From NCBI GenBank assembly GCA_012744275.1, contig JAAYIE010000084.1, positions 1-64,000 of the forward strand: 64,000 nucleotides of DNA, written 5' to 3'. The translations under genes were made by a program, and so were the position numbers. This document shows, piece by piece, positions 44,036-53,149 of this stretch (its first letter is position 1; each line of letters begins with the position of its first letter). The DNA comes from Desulfobulbaceae bacterium (GTDB lineage Bacteria > Desulfobacterota > Desulfobulbia > Desulfobulbales > Desulfobulbaceae). The notes below the pieces were generated by a model. That model was not told where the DNA came from. It was given only the letters and a program-made list of their open reading frames with translations, and made no database searches.

Positions 44036-47000
44036 TTAAAAGGCAATCACTTCGCCGCCTTGGAGCAAATCCTTTGCCTCATGTTGCCATTCCCCTCCCC
44101 CGATCCGTTCCGCTAGATACACGGTCAAGTGCTGTGGTTTCGGACCTTTGGTGCTATGCCGCCCCAAACCAGTGAGGCAGGAGGGGCAGTTGGTGATCAC
44201 TGTATCTTGAGGTGTACAGGTATCGCATTGGGCAATGGCTGTGGCTTTGCGGCTCAGCATGGCACCGGTGATGTCTGGCCTCGACAGGGACAAGGTACCG
44301 GCCTCGGAGCAGCAATAAGGTTGAGGGCCCACTTCCTGCACCAGACGCCTGAGCAGGGCAGGGCCTTCCCCTTGCAGGGAATCGTGGCAGGGCGTGTGAT
44401 ACGATAACCTTCCGGGTAGCCGTTTTGTGGGTATGGCGGTGTCTTCCAGCACAAACCAGGAGGCGTCAAGCAACTCGCAGGAGAAGATGTCCTCTACCCC
44501 CAACTCATGTAGAGCTTCCCGGCAAGTACCGCAGCTCACCACTACGGCATCAAAGTGCACATGGCCGAGCATATCCCGAATCTGACTTAAAATAATGGTG
44601 TCGCGCAGGGTAATGTCGCCGTGCATCTTCACCTTGGCATTGGCCTTGGCAGGAAAGCCACAGCACAGGTTGGCCGGCGGTAGCACCACCCGCACCCCAT
44701 TTTTTATCAGGATATACAGGCTTGCCACGGCCACTTCGCTGTACAATCGTTCCGAGCCGCAGCCTGGAAAATAAAATACGGTTTTTTCCGATGCCTCTTT
44801 TGCCTTGATCGGATTGAACAGCAAGGCTTCGTTTAGCGTTGTCTGGGGCAGATAATGCCGTAAAACATGGACAGCAGGTTGTGGCATGGGCGCGGCTAGC
44901 ATGGCCAGGGGCACCCATTTTTTCTCGCGTAGCCCGACAGGTAGTTTCGGCAGCAGCTCTGCGCCCAAGCGCTGGCCCCAGGCCCCACCCCGCACGACCA
45001 CCGTATGGAAGAGGCGGTTAAAGGCGCGGTTGCGTGATTTCAGATAGGCCAGCGACAAACGGGTGGGCAGGGGAGAACGCTTGTAGCCCCGCTCGTTTAA
45101 AATGCGGCGCTCCAGAACAGAGATGGAGGCCGTGTCAATGTTGACCGGGCAGGGTGGCAGGCATTTGCCACATAAGGTGCAGTGATCAGCCACTTCTTCC
45201 AGGTATTTCAATTGGTTAAACCGAGGAGAATGGGAACGCTGCATGTCATACAGCAGGGCCTCGATGAGCGAGCCGATGGCTAGATTCTTGTTGCGCGGGT
45301 GAAAAAAAAGGTCATTTGCCGGCGCAAACACACAGCAATCTGGCTTGCATTTACCACAGCGGATACACTGAGCAATACTGCCAGCCAGGGTTTCCAGCGA
45401 GTTGTGCTGGAGAATGCGTGCCTCGAGCTCCAATAGATTGAAAGAAGGCGTGAATACTCGTTCCATAATATCGGCAGCATCCAGCTTGCCTGGATTCATC
45501 AGACCTTTTGGGTCAACCTGATTGCGGTAACGGCGCAGATCCTCCACCCGTTCCTTATCAAGAAATTTGATCTTGGTGATGCCGATACCGTGCTCGCCGC
45601 TGACCACACCGTCCAGTTCTATGGCTTTGCGCATGACTGCTTCAGCGGTCTGCTCTGCCCGCTGCATCATGGCCCGGTCGTTTGAGAATACCGGAATATT
45701 GACATGCACATTGCCGTCACCGGCATGCATGTGGGTGGCGATAATGATGCGGCGCTTACGAGTTTCGTCATAAATACGACGTATAGTTGCCAGGATGCGT
45801 GGGTAGCCACGAAACAGTTCGTTCAGTTTGGCCAGAAGCGTCTTGACGGACAGTTCTTGCTGCAACGGAGTCCGTCCTCCAGCGGCCAGACTGTCCAGGG
45901 CCTTGGTGCAGAGTTCCTCGGCCTTGGGCATCTTGGCTTCCAGCCAGTCCGGGTCTTCCAGAGGTTCTGCAATGGTGAGATAATCCATAATTTCATGGAT
46001 CACACATTTCTGGCTGAACTGATCTTCGCTCAGGTTGTACTGGTCTACGTAGCGGGCAAAATCGGCCAGGGCTGGCAGAGGGAGAACGATATCTTCATTG
46101 AGTTTGAAGGCATTGGTCCGCGCTGCAATGGCGCCCAGGCGTTTGCGATCCCGCCAGAAACGACTGGCTTCATCGGCATCCGCGGCCACAAAAATTTCTG
46201 TATTGGGATACTTTTTAAGCAAGTTCAGCAGGTTTCCTTTACCGCGCAGGATCTGTTCGCTGGTGTGGGCAACCATGTCAACGAGGAGTACGGCCTTGGG
46301 CGGCACGCTGCGGGCAGCCTTGAATTTGTAGTCAATAGCGCGGATGTACTCTTCGTCAAAGTGCTCCAATGCCATCAGAGCCTCTTCACCCCGGTTGACA
46401 AAGAAATCCGAGAGTTCGACAATTACCCGGCTGGCCTCGTCCATGCTGTCGCCAAAAAATTCCAGGCAAAAGGTCATTTTTTTAGGATAATTTTTGTAGA
46501 GGACAAACTCGGCTGAGGTGATAACCCCATCCGTGCCCTCTTTCTGCACGCCAGGAAGCCCACCCAGAGCCTTATTGGTAATATCTTTCCACAGACCTTT
46601 TTTACGGATCTCATCTCCACGCAGGTTGATACTGCGCAGCAGGGTGTTGGCTTGGTCGCGCACTTCAAAGATAAGCTGATCTTCCGGCAGAATTTTTCGC
46701 AGCGGGTGGCCTTGGCGGCGTACGGTCAAGAGGCCTGCACCAGGCATGGCAATGGTGTAGGCAGCAATATTGTCGATGGCCGTGCCCCAGAGTACCGCGG
46801 TTTTGCCGCCGGCATTTTCCGCGATATTGCCGCCAATGGTCGAGGCCCAGGCACTGGTTGGATCGGTGGCAAAAACGTAGCCGCGTTCCTCGGCATACTG
46901 CATGGCCTGCTGGGTGATCACCCCGGCCTCCAGCCGTAGTACAGTACAGGCTGCACCTTGGTTTTCCTGGGCGGGTATTTCGCGAATACCCTTGATACGA

Positions 47001-47677
47001 TTAAGTTTTTCCGTGTTGATGATTACGCAATCCGCAGCCACTGGTACTGCACCGCCGGTCAGGCCGGTGCCGCCCCCCCTTGGTATGATGTGCAGGTTGA
47101 GATCAGCAATGGCAGCAAACAGGGGAGGCAGCTGTTCTTCTGCGTTGGGGCGCAATACGGCAACGGGCAGAAACAAACGCCAGTCGGTGGCATCGGTGGC
47201 GTGGCTGATAAGGACGAAAGGATCCATGCAGACATTGTCTGGCCCAATGATTGCGCCGAGTTGCTTGCGGAACAGTGCCTGCCGCGTTTTGGCTTGGTCA
47301 AGGCCAGAACGCAGCTTGTTGGCCTCCTGCCGGCACCTGTCCACCAGGCGTAACACCTTGTCCATGCGTACCCTGTCTTGACTGTTTTTTTTGGCGGTTT
47401 CTTCGATAATGCCCAAGTCTTTGAGCATGGCCTCAAAAAGAAAGCGGCGGCGTTTGGGAAAATCCACCAATTCCTGCCGGAGGAAAGGGTTGCGGTGCAG
47501 AATAAAGAGATCGCCCATAAAGCGCATCAGCAAGCGGGCGGAGCGCCCGGTAACCCGCTGACTACGCAGCTCCTCCACATCCTCCCAGACAGCTTCGCCG
47601 AAAAGCTGGCGAATGATGAGCCGATCGTCGGCAGAGGTAAAGTTGTAAGGGATTTCGCGATAAGTACTGGTTCTCAT
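44036..47677 (-). CDS. DUF3683-type FAD and Fe-S oxidoreductase (GlcD/Dld-II-like, 1213 residues)
   Basis: A very long soluble protein. An N-terminal DUF3683-like segment is about residues 1-130. The FAD_binding_4 domain has IPRGGGTGLTGGAVP and DPTSAWASTIGGNIAENAGG. The FAD-oxidase C-domain has THMHAGDGNVHVN and VSGEHGIGITKI. An Fe-S domain holds two [4Fe-4S] sites (CIRCGKCKPDCC and CTLCGKCLPPCP). Two CCG-type heterodisulfide-reductase-like modules follow (NLCCGFPAKANAK and related Cys pairs). This arrangement is known as a fused glycolate/D-lactate oxidase. It would oxidise a 2-hydroxy acid and pass electrons through its clusters, probably to menaquinone or a soluble carrier; the substrate is not determined. 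Confidence 0.85.
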   Translation of the reverse strand: MRTSTYREIPYNFTSADDRLIIRQLFGEAVWEDVEELRSQRVTGRSARLLMRFMGDLFILHRNPFLRQELVDFPKRRRFLFEAMLKDLGIIEETAKKNSQDRVRMDKVLRLVDRCRQEANKLRSGLDQAKTRQALFRKQLGAIIGPDNVCMDPFVLISHATDATDWRLFLPVAVLRPNAEEQLPPLFAAIADLNLHIIPRGGGTGLTGGAVPVAADCVIINTEKLNRIKGIREIPAQENQGAACTVLRLEAGVITQQAMQYAEERGYVFATDPTSAWASTIGGNIAENAGGKTAVLWGTAIDNIAAYTIAMPGAGLLTVRRQGHPLRKILPEDQLIFEVRDQANTLLRSINLRGDEIRKKGLWKDITNKALGGLPGVQKEGTDGVITSAEFVLYKNYPKKMTFCLEFFGDSMDEASRVIVELSDFFVNRGEEALMALEHFDEEYIRAIDYKFKAARSVPPKAVLLVDMVAHTSEQILRGKGNLLNLLKKYPNTEIFVAADADEASRFWRDRKRLGAIAARTNAFKLNEDIVLPLPALADFARYVDQYNLSEDQFSQKCVIHEIMDYLTIAEPLEDPDWLEAKMPKAEELCTKALDSLAAGGRTPLQQELSVKTLLAKLNELFRGYPRILATIRRIYDETRKRRIIIATHMHAGDGNVHVNIPVFSNDRAMMQRAEQTAEAVMRKAIELDGVVSGEHGIGITKIKFLDKERVEDLRRYRNQVDPKGLMNPGKLDAADIMERVFTPSFNLLELEARILQHNSLETLAGSIAQCIRCGKCKPDCCVFAPANDLFFHPRNKNLAIGSLIEALLYDMQRSHSPRFNQLKYLEEVADHCTLCGKCLPPCPVNIDTASISVLERRILNERGYKRSPLPTRLSLAYLKSRNRAFNRLFHTVVVRGGAWGQRLGAELLPKLPVGLREKKWVPLAMLAAPMPQPAVHVLRHYLPQTTLNEALLFNPIKAKEASEKTVFYFPGCGSERLYSEVAVASLYILIKNGVRVVLPPANLCCGFPAKANAKVKMHGDITLRDTIILSQIRDMLGHVHFDAVVVSCGTCREALHELGVEDIFSCELLDASWFVLEDTAIPTKRLPGRLSYHTPCHDSLQGEGPALLRRLVQEVGPQPYCCSEAGTLSLSRPDITGAMLSRKATAIAQCDTCTPQDTVITNCPSCLTGLGRHSTKGPKPQHLTVYLAERIGGGEWQHEAKDLLQGGEVIAF

Positions 47678-48189
47678 GACTTGGCCTGATGGGATAAACG
47701 ATTGTGGAGAAGTATTACTGCTTTGAAAATGATTGCGGGCAGGAATGGCAGCGCCTGAAAGTAAAACATTATATCATTGCGCAATAAAGTGTAGTCGGCG
47801 CCAGTCCCAGCGCATGCTCGCAGGGTAACCTGCATCATTTCTGATCTGAACTGGCATTGTTTATACGGTCGGACGTTTTTGTATCCTTTGTGAAAACGAT
47901 ACCGCTTGCACCAAAAAGAATCCTTTTGTGCCATTTTCCATTCCCTATACCCCACTATACAGAGCCCATAATTATCTCTTGAACGCTACCAGCACAGTGT
48001 GTGTTTTGTAGCGATTTAAACCAGGAGAATGCTGCATCGCGAAATACACTTGTTCATCGTTGTCAACACTGGAGCGCTGTGATGCCGAGATGAAAAGGCA
48101 AAGTGTGCAAAACAAGAGGTAATCGGAGTTTGGCTGTACCATTACGAGCGCTGGGCAGGCAATAGAATGGGCAGGCGTGAAAATATGAA
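47678..48189. other. Intergenic stretch without recognised genes
   Basis: About 510 bp upstream of the large oxidoreductase gene and downstream of rpsT. Several short frames exist without ribosome-binding sites or family features. A weak resemblance to a repeat end (TTTCTGATCTGAACTGG near 47837-47853) is seen but no complete copy. Confidence 0.45.
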
Positions 48190-48223
48190 ACAAAAAAACC
48201 ACGGAGGTTGTGGCCTCCGTGGT
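48190..48223 (-). terminator. Intrinsic terminator of rpsT
   Basis: On the minus strand ACCACGGAGG pairs with CCTCCGTGGT (10 bp) and is followed directly by a run of T residues; it lies about 25 bp after the rpsT stop. Confidence 0.92.
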
Positions 48224-48247
48224 CAGGAACAGCAAAAAGGGCAGTGT

Positions 48248-48520
48248 TCAACCCAATGCTTGCATCTTGTTAACCCGTTTTGTGAGACGAGAAATCTTAC
48301 GGGAAGCGGTTTTCTTATGAATGGTGCCCTTGGCGGCGGTTTTGTCAATTACCGGGATGGCACGCTGCAGAGCGCTTTTAGCCTCTTCTTCTGAACCGGC
48401 AACCAGAGCTTCTTCAATTTTACGGATAGCGCTCTTCATGGCCGATTTGTTCATGCGATTTCGCAGACGGCGAGCTTTGGACTGACGATCTCTTTTTTCA
48501 GCAGATTTATGGGTGGCCAT
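48248..48520 (-). CDS. rpsT: 30S ribosomal protein S20
   Basis: A 90-residue, very basic protein. It starts MATHKSAEKRDRQSKARRLR, has NRMNKSAMKSAIRKIEEAL, and ends KTAAKGTIHKKTASRKISRL before TKRVNKMQALG, matching bS20 in length and pattern. It binds 16S rRNA at the bottom of the small subunit. It is monocistronic, with a strong terminator and a GAGGAAG ribosome-binding site before the ATG. Confidence 0.97.
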   Translation of the reverse strand: MATHKSAEKRDRQSKARRLRNRMNKSAMKSAIRKIEEALVAGSEEEAKSALQRAIPVIDKTAAKGTIHKKTASRKISRLTKRVNKMQALG

Positions 48521-48649
48521 GGAGTCTTCCTCACAAATGGTAAATGTAGTCTATATATAATTTAGTGCCAACTTGTAACTTAAATGAACTTTGTTGTATA
48601 GCAAGTGTGCGTTGCACTGTCAATGAAAAAGTGACCGGATTCTGCCGCC

Positions 48650-50014
48650 TTACTGCCTTTCACCAGGCTGGGCCGGGATGGTGCCAGTGGCACCGTCCAG
48701 ATTGGCGGAATCAAGTAGCGCACCGCCAAGGCGGGCGTCGGTTAGGTCTGCGCCGCTCAAGTCTGCACGGTAGAGGTCAGCCTTACGCAAATCAGCACCC
48801 AGTAGGGTTGCGCCACGCAGATTCGCACCCTTGAGGTTTGCCCTGCGTAAATCCGTCCTGCTCAAATTACTGCCTTGAAAGTTGGCCCGTTCCAAATCAA
48901 ACTTTTCAAAATCCCGCCCTGAAAAGTCAAGGCCCGAAAGGTTGCAGTCAATGCACTGTTTCTGCTTAAACATTTGCTTAACCAGCTGATCCCGGTCGGC
49001 GTCCGCAGCTCTGTTGTCTGATGGCGCTGTTGTGGCGATGTCACTTTCAACTTCAGCAGGTACGATTTCCGCCGGTTGCCGGTTGGGCTCCGATACTACT
49101 GCCTCAGCTTGCGGTGCAGAAGCAGCTGCTGTTCCGTCTCCCTGTCCGGCGGCTACAGTTTCTCCTGCTTCTTCGGTGGCTGAGGCAGAAGCAACTACTG
49201 CTCCGTCATCAGGCCGGGCTGATGCTGTTACCGATGATACAGTCTCGACATCTGTTCCGGGGGCAACGGGGAGTGGCTTGGCCGCCGATACACCGGCAGT
49301 GACAGGATCCGGTGCGGCCGCAGGGGTATCTGTGGGAGATTTTTGCGCGTCTTCTGTCAGGGCGGCTTGTGTGGTTTCTTGGCTTGAGGTAACCGCAACT
49401 GGTCTATCTTCAGGCGGTAAAGTGGCAGGCGCTATTGGCAAAGGCTTGCTTGCCACCATGCCCGCTTCTTCGGTAACATTTATCCCCGGTGCCGGAGCAG
49501 TCGGCATTGTGGCCATAGTATTAGCTGGCTCTGTACTCTCCGGTTCCTGAATATCAGCAGTTTCGGAACCTGATGGGGGGCCGCTCTCTGGTATTTGCAC
49601 TTTTTGTTCTGGTACGTACCCTGAGGCTGACTGGATCTGTGTCTGGCTGATAAAGGCGCCTTCCAGGACAGCTCCACTAAGGTCTGCCCCGCTCAAATCG
49701 GCTCTGGCCAGGTCGGCGCCGCCCAAATTAGCTCCACTGAGGTTGGTACCACGCAGATTAGCTCCAACCAAATCTGTCAAAAGCAGGCGGGCCCCAGCCA
49801 GGTTTGCGCCTTCCAGATTGACTCCGGTCAGTTTCAAGCGGGTAAGTTCCGCCCCAGCCAGGTTGCAGGAGGGGCATGCCCGGGATGTCAGCAGGGTATC
49901 CAGATTTTTTTGGATTTCAGCAGATGGTGGTGGCGCTTCAGCGCTCAAGCCAAGGCCGGTACAGCAAATCCAGGCAAAGCAACAGCTTGCCGCAAGCTGA
50001 ACGTAATTTTTCAT
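48650..50014 (-). CDS. Exported pentapeptide-repeat protein with two repeat blocks
   Basis: A 454-residue protein with an N-terminal signal-like segment (QLAASCCFAWICCTGLGLSA). Block 1 (about 45-125) and block 2 (about 355-440) are A(D/N)LxG/S pentapeptide repeats (for example GANLRGTNLSGANLGGADLA). Each starts with a CxxCNL head (CPSCNLAGAEL and CIDCNLSGLDF). The blocks flank a linker of about 220 residues, rich in Pro, Ala, Glu, Thr and Ser. The repeats should fold as right-handed quadrilateral helices. The CxxC heads may form a disulfide or bind metal in the periplasm (inference). No catalytic function is suggested. Confidence 0.82.
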   Translation of the reverse strand: MKNYVQLAASCCFAWICCTGLGLSAEAPPPSAEIQKNLDTLLTSRACPSCNLAGAELTRLKLTGVNLEGANLAGARLLLTDLVGANLRGTNLSGANLGGADLARADLSGADLSGAVLEGAFISQTQIQSASGYVPEQKVQIPESGPPSGSETADIQEPESTEPANTMATMPTAPAPGINVTEEAGMVASKPLPIAPATLPPEDRPVAVTSSQETTQAALTEDAQKSPTDTPAAAPDPVTAGVSAAKPLPVAPGTDVETVSSVTASARPDDGAVVASASATEEAGETVAAGQGDGTAAASAPQAEAVVSEPNRQPAEIVPAEVESDIATTAPSDNRAADADRDQLVKQMFKQKQCIDCNLSGLDFSGRDFEKFDLERANFQGSNLSRTDLRRANLKGANLRGATLLGADLRKADLYRADLSGADLTDARLGGALLDSANLDGATGTIPAQPGERQ

Positions 50015-50209
50015 GGTGGATGCAGGGGCTTTGTAATTAATGCAGCAAAGGTAACCGGATACAACAGCTGTGTTGTATACCCGATAACCCTGCGGGCTTC
50101 AATCTACTTTCAGATTACCCCGGCTGGGAAAACAGTGGGAGGAAGACAAAGGCCACCAAGAAAAACTGGCGTGCACCAGGTCCTTTTAACACTTCCTGGT
50201 GGTGCTGTA

Positions 50210-50632
50210 TCACGCCTTACCTTGGGCGCGCGGTGTAGGCTGTGTTGTTTTCGCTCTCTTTGTTGTACGGGGAGTGGTGTCTTGTTCTTGTTCAACCTTT
50301 TCTTTGTCTGCCACAAGTTTTTTAGGGACAAGATTGTTGGAAAAAATAGCGGTGCACAGTTTGCGTCTGTCCCTTGAACAGTTGGCAATATTCCAGCACG
50401 GTGTATAGATGAGCAGTTTTTTTAGGGCATTGATGGATATGCCGTGTACATGGATCATTTCGCGGATGCATTCAATCCATTTGATATCATCAGCAGAGTA
50501 ATACCGCCATTTCCCCCGTCGGGCAGGTTTGATTAGCCCTTCCTTTTCATAGCTGCGTAAAGTGCGCGGATGCAAACCCAGTATTTCCGCAGCCATGCCA
50601 ATGGTGAAAAGCGCTCTACTATCATCAACCAT
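50210..50632 (-). CDS. MerR-family transcriptional regulator with cysteine-rich tail
   Basis: The ATG at 50632 has GAGG just upstream and starts a MerR HTH: FTIGMAAEILGLHPRTLRSY, then EKEGLIKPARRGKWRYYSAD. After the HTH comes CWNIANCSRDRRKLC (CX5CX7C), then a Lys/Thr-rich tail ending in RAQGKA; the total is 140 residues. The tail has no long dimerisation helix typical of CueR-like regulators, and the three Cys could bind a metal or a cluster. It lies 92 bp downstream of nrfD1 on the same strand and is likely its regulator or cotranscribed with it (inference). Confidence 0.8.
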   Translation of the reverse strand: MVDDSRALFTIGMAAEILGLHPRTLRSYEKEGLIKPARRGKWRYYSADDIKWIECIREMIHVHGISINALKKLLIYTPCWNIANCSRDRRKLCTAIFSNNLVPKKLVADKEKVEQEQDTTPRTTKRAKTTQPTPRAQGKA

Positions 50633-50724
50633 ATTTCCTCGCTTCAGCACAAATATGCTGGTGTAAGGAAGAGTTCGGGGCTGGGCTCGAAGGCGCCGAG
50701 CCCCGTCTTCATTGAATAAAACTG

Positions 50725-51912
50725 TCAGTGCGAACTTGTTTCCATAAAACGTGCACCGAAATACCGTTCTCCCTGGACAAAGGCTAACGCAGTCAGGGCT
50801 ACAGCAGCGGCAATGATTAGCCATTCCCAGACAGAGGGGGTGTAGGGTGCGTAAATAGCCGCTTCTTCCAAGCCAAAAGTTGGATACACAATCTGGCCAG
50901 CCATAACCTGGTTCAAGCGGGCAAAAAACATGCCGACAAGCACCATCAGCGACGAAAGCGTTAGGATGAGTGGGCTTTTCAGGCGGGTAAGTAACAGCAG
51001 TGCGATGGGTATAACCAGGCCGATCGATACCTCGAATATCCAGAACTGATTCGCCAGAGGGCCGGAGATGAGGGCGTCTGCCGCTGTCTTGCCGGCCATG
51101 GTGCCACCGACGTAGTAGGAAGCCATTTTCCAGAAAAGAGAGACGCTGATCAGGACCAGCATGAGCAGTAGGACTTTCCCCGCCGCCTGTACGCTTGTAA
51201 ACACGTGTTCGGGCATTTTTTTACCCCGCAAGACATAAGCAAAATGGGTAAAGCAGACCGTTGCCGCGGCACCAGAGAGGAAGGCGCAGCCAAGAAAATA
51301 AATCGGTAGCTGTGCGCCGTACCAATAGGGACGGGCTGCCAAGGTGGAGAAAACACCGCCCAGACAGGTGTTGGCGGCCACTTCGGCCAACGCGCCCAAA
51401 ACGCCCAGAAAAATGGCCGTTTTAAAATGTTTGGTGAGGATGAGCCAGAATTCAAGCAGGAGGAAGCCCACGGCCAGTCCGTATAGCGTACCCATCCACC
51501 AGATGTTGGAGGTAAGGTTTGGCGAGGTGATGTTGTAGATCGCCATTCGCCACGGACTCGCTATCTCCATGCCGATAGTAAAAAAGGCGCTGAAGATTGT
51601 GATAATGGAGAGCCAGACCATGCGATTGGCCAACGGAGCAATACTGTTGCCGCCAAAAAGGTGACTGATGGCTGCGAGCAGGCACAGGCCAGTGGAGGTG
51701 ATGGCAAAAAACGCGTAGGTGGAGATTGGCAAACCCCAAGGTATTTCGCGCGTGGTGTTGTAGATGTGGTGATGGCCGATGACGAAGCCCGCCAGTCCGA
51801 CCAGTGCCCCAACCACAAGCCAGAAACCAAAGAACATAGACAGGCGTTTTACTCTGGACCAGCCAACAACATCTGTTTCGACAACGGCAACTGCAGCTCC
51901 TGTGGTGGACAT
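50725..51912 (-). CDS. NrfD/PsrC-family membrane protein (copy 1)
   Basis: The ATG at 51912 is preferred because the AAGGAG upstream is 7 nt away; 51915 is the alternative. The 395-residue protein has about ten transmembrane helices. Its first helix is GFWLVVGALVGLAGFVIGHH, and it shares strong similarity with the NrfD at 53150-54340 (TSPNLTSNIWWMGTLYG in both). NrfD/PsrC proteins bind quinone and exchange electrons with an attached ferredoxin and a catalytic partner. Unlike canonical Nrf/Psr operons, no ferredoxin or molybdenum subunit is adjacent on this strand. A 75-residue membrane protein gene lies upstream. Confidence 0.88.
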   Translation of the reverse strand: MSTTGAAVAVVETDVVGWSRVKRLSMFFGFWLVVGALVGLAGFVIGHHHIYNTTREIPWGLPISTYAFFAITSTGLCLLAAISHLFGGNSIAPLANRMVWLSIITIFSAFFTIGMEIASPWRMAIYNITSPNLTSNIWWMGTLYGLAVGFLLLEFWLILTKHFKTAIFLGVLGALAEVAANTCLGGVFSTLAARPYWYGAQLPIYFLGCAFLSGAAATVCFTHFAYVLRGKKMPEHVFTSVQAAGKVLLLMLVLISVSLFWKMASYYVGGTMAGKTAADALISGPLANQFWIFEVSIGLVIPIALLLLTRLKSPLILTLSSLMVLVGMFFARLNQVMAGQIVYPTFGLEEAAIYAPYTPSVWEWLIIAAAVALTALAFVQGERYFGARFMETSSH

Positions 51913-51958
51913 CATGTAACTCCTTGTTCAAATGGATGAATTACAGTTTTTTTACTGA

Positions 51959-52186
51959 TTAAAGGCTCATCGGTTCCCTGCAACCACTCTGCTGCGCCTC
52001 ATAGGCAAGGCGCGCCATTGCCAACAGGACTACAGGGGTGCAGAAGGGGCCGGATAGCAGAAAGAGGAGGAAGGCACAGCTTCCCCAGAAATATTCGCTT
52101 ACATCGCCACGGTTGACTTGCCACCAGGCAAGTAGTGACCGGGTTTTATTCTTATTAGGATTTCTGAAAATGTTTCGTTGGTTCAT
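51959..52186 (-). CDS. Small membrane protein upstream of nrfD1
   Basis: A 75-residue product from ATG 52186, with GAGG about 7 nt upstream. The N-terminal part is positively charged (MNQRNIFRNPNKNKTRSLL), followed by one transmembrane helix CAFLLFLLSGPFCTPVVLLAM and a C-terminal tail with a Cys. No known family is recognised. It is 46 bp before nrfD1 on the same strand, so it is probably an accessory subunit of the NrfD complex (inference from location and topology). Confidence 0.6.
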   Translation of the reverse strand: MNQRNIFRNPNKNKTRSLLAWWQVNRGDVSEYFWGSCAFLLFLLSGPFCTPVVLLAMARLAYEAQQSGCREPMSL

Positions 52187-52976
52187 GGCTTGCCTCGCAG
52201 TAGCAGGGGACAGGGGAGGATTGTCTTGCTTTATATATAGCAAGATAGATGCCAGATACGGACTGACCCCGTGCGGCGAGTTGGACTGAAAGGCAACACC
52301 TTAATATTATAATATAAATTATATATGCCTGTATTTGAGTGCAGGAAAGATGCGTAAAAGTGGGCAAGGGAAATGAATATTTGGCTTGTTTTGCGCCATT
52401 ACTGCCAGTTTTTGCCTTAAATTAAGTCATTTCTGGTGATGTTGGGTAGGTGAAGGCAGCACAGCTTTTTTGAGTGCATTTTATATTCTATTGAAATTAT
52501 TGTATAATTTTTAAAAATTCATGCCATGCGCATCTTTGGTTGTGCAGACCCTTTATGCTGGTCGTTAGGTGTTGCGACAGGGATGTTGGCCGTTTTTTTT
52601 GGTGAGAATGCTTGGCCTTGCAGGTAGGTCTTGGAGAGGAAAGGTTGGAATAGATGCATTTGTTTTTTTATAACATATTGTTTTTAAGCAATAAATTCTG
52701 TAACAGGTAGGTTATTTATCCTTTTGTTGGGTATAGTTAAATATACGCATACAATGTAAACTCCTCTTGACATTGGGTGAGGGAAATAGGTAAGAAATTA
52801 TGGCAGGCTGTGGGACAGGCTCAATGTGCGCGTTACGGTCCTTTGCGTAACCCGCGCTTTCCTGGGGCAGAGACTGCCTGTCGCGTCTGCCTTTCTGCAG
52901 ACCGCCTTTCGGCCGTGCAATGCGGAAAGCCCGTACCCAGCCCTCATTCACATCGTGTGGGCAAGGAGCATGAGTC
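52187..52976. other. Divergent intergenic region of the two nrfD units
   Basis: About 790 bp, AT-rich, between the divergent small-protein genes. It holds a TATAAT (52503-52508) and TTGACA (52767-52772) followed by TAAGAA (52791-52796) at an 18-bp spacing, a possible promoter for the plus-strand unit. No repeat or RNA gene was recognised. A GTG-started Cys-containing frame (52777-53001) lacks a ribosome-binding site. Confidence 0.45.
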
Positions 52977-53093
52977 ATGGAAACTGTGGCGTTTGTGGTA
53001 ATTTGGCTGGGGTGCGCAGGCCTGCACACTCTCTTTGATCTGAAGATTAAGCCGGTTCTGGACGCCTTGCTCGAAGAGAGCGATTTGCACTGA
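52977..53093 (+). CDS. 38-residue membrane microprotein upstream of nrfD2
   Basis: The ATG at 52977 is preceded by AAGGAG (52963-52968) with 8-nt spacing. The predicted product is a short hydrophobic helix (METVAFVVIWLGCAGLHTLF) followed by an amphipathic acidic part (DLKIKPVLDALLEESDLH). It ends at TGA 53091-53093, 56 bp before the nrfD2 start. Its small size, good ribosome-binding site and operon position parallel the 75-residue gene before nrfD1, although the sequences are not clearly alike. It may be a stabilising subunit of the NrfD complex; function is unknown. Confidence 0.55.
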   Translation: METVAFVVIWLGCAGLHTLFDLKIKPVLDALLEESDLH

Positions 53094-53149
53094 CCAGGCC
53101 CTTGGCAAATCATCGGGATACGTACTAATTAATAAAAGGAGGTTTGAGT

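Noticed and set aside
47674..47955. A 93-codon minus-strand frame upstream of the large oxidoreductase
   Set aside because: No ribosome-binding site or recognisable family, and it lies at the promoter position of the following gene.
52777..53001. GTG-started Cys-rich frame ahead of the 38-residue nrfD2 leader gene
   Set aside because: No ribosome-binding site, and it overlaps the better-supported small ORF in another frame; kept only as a note.
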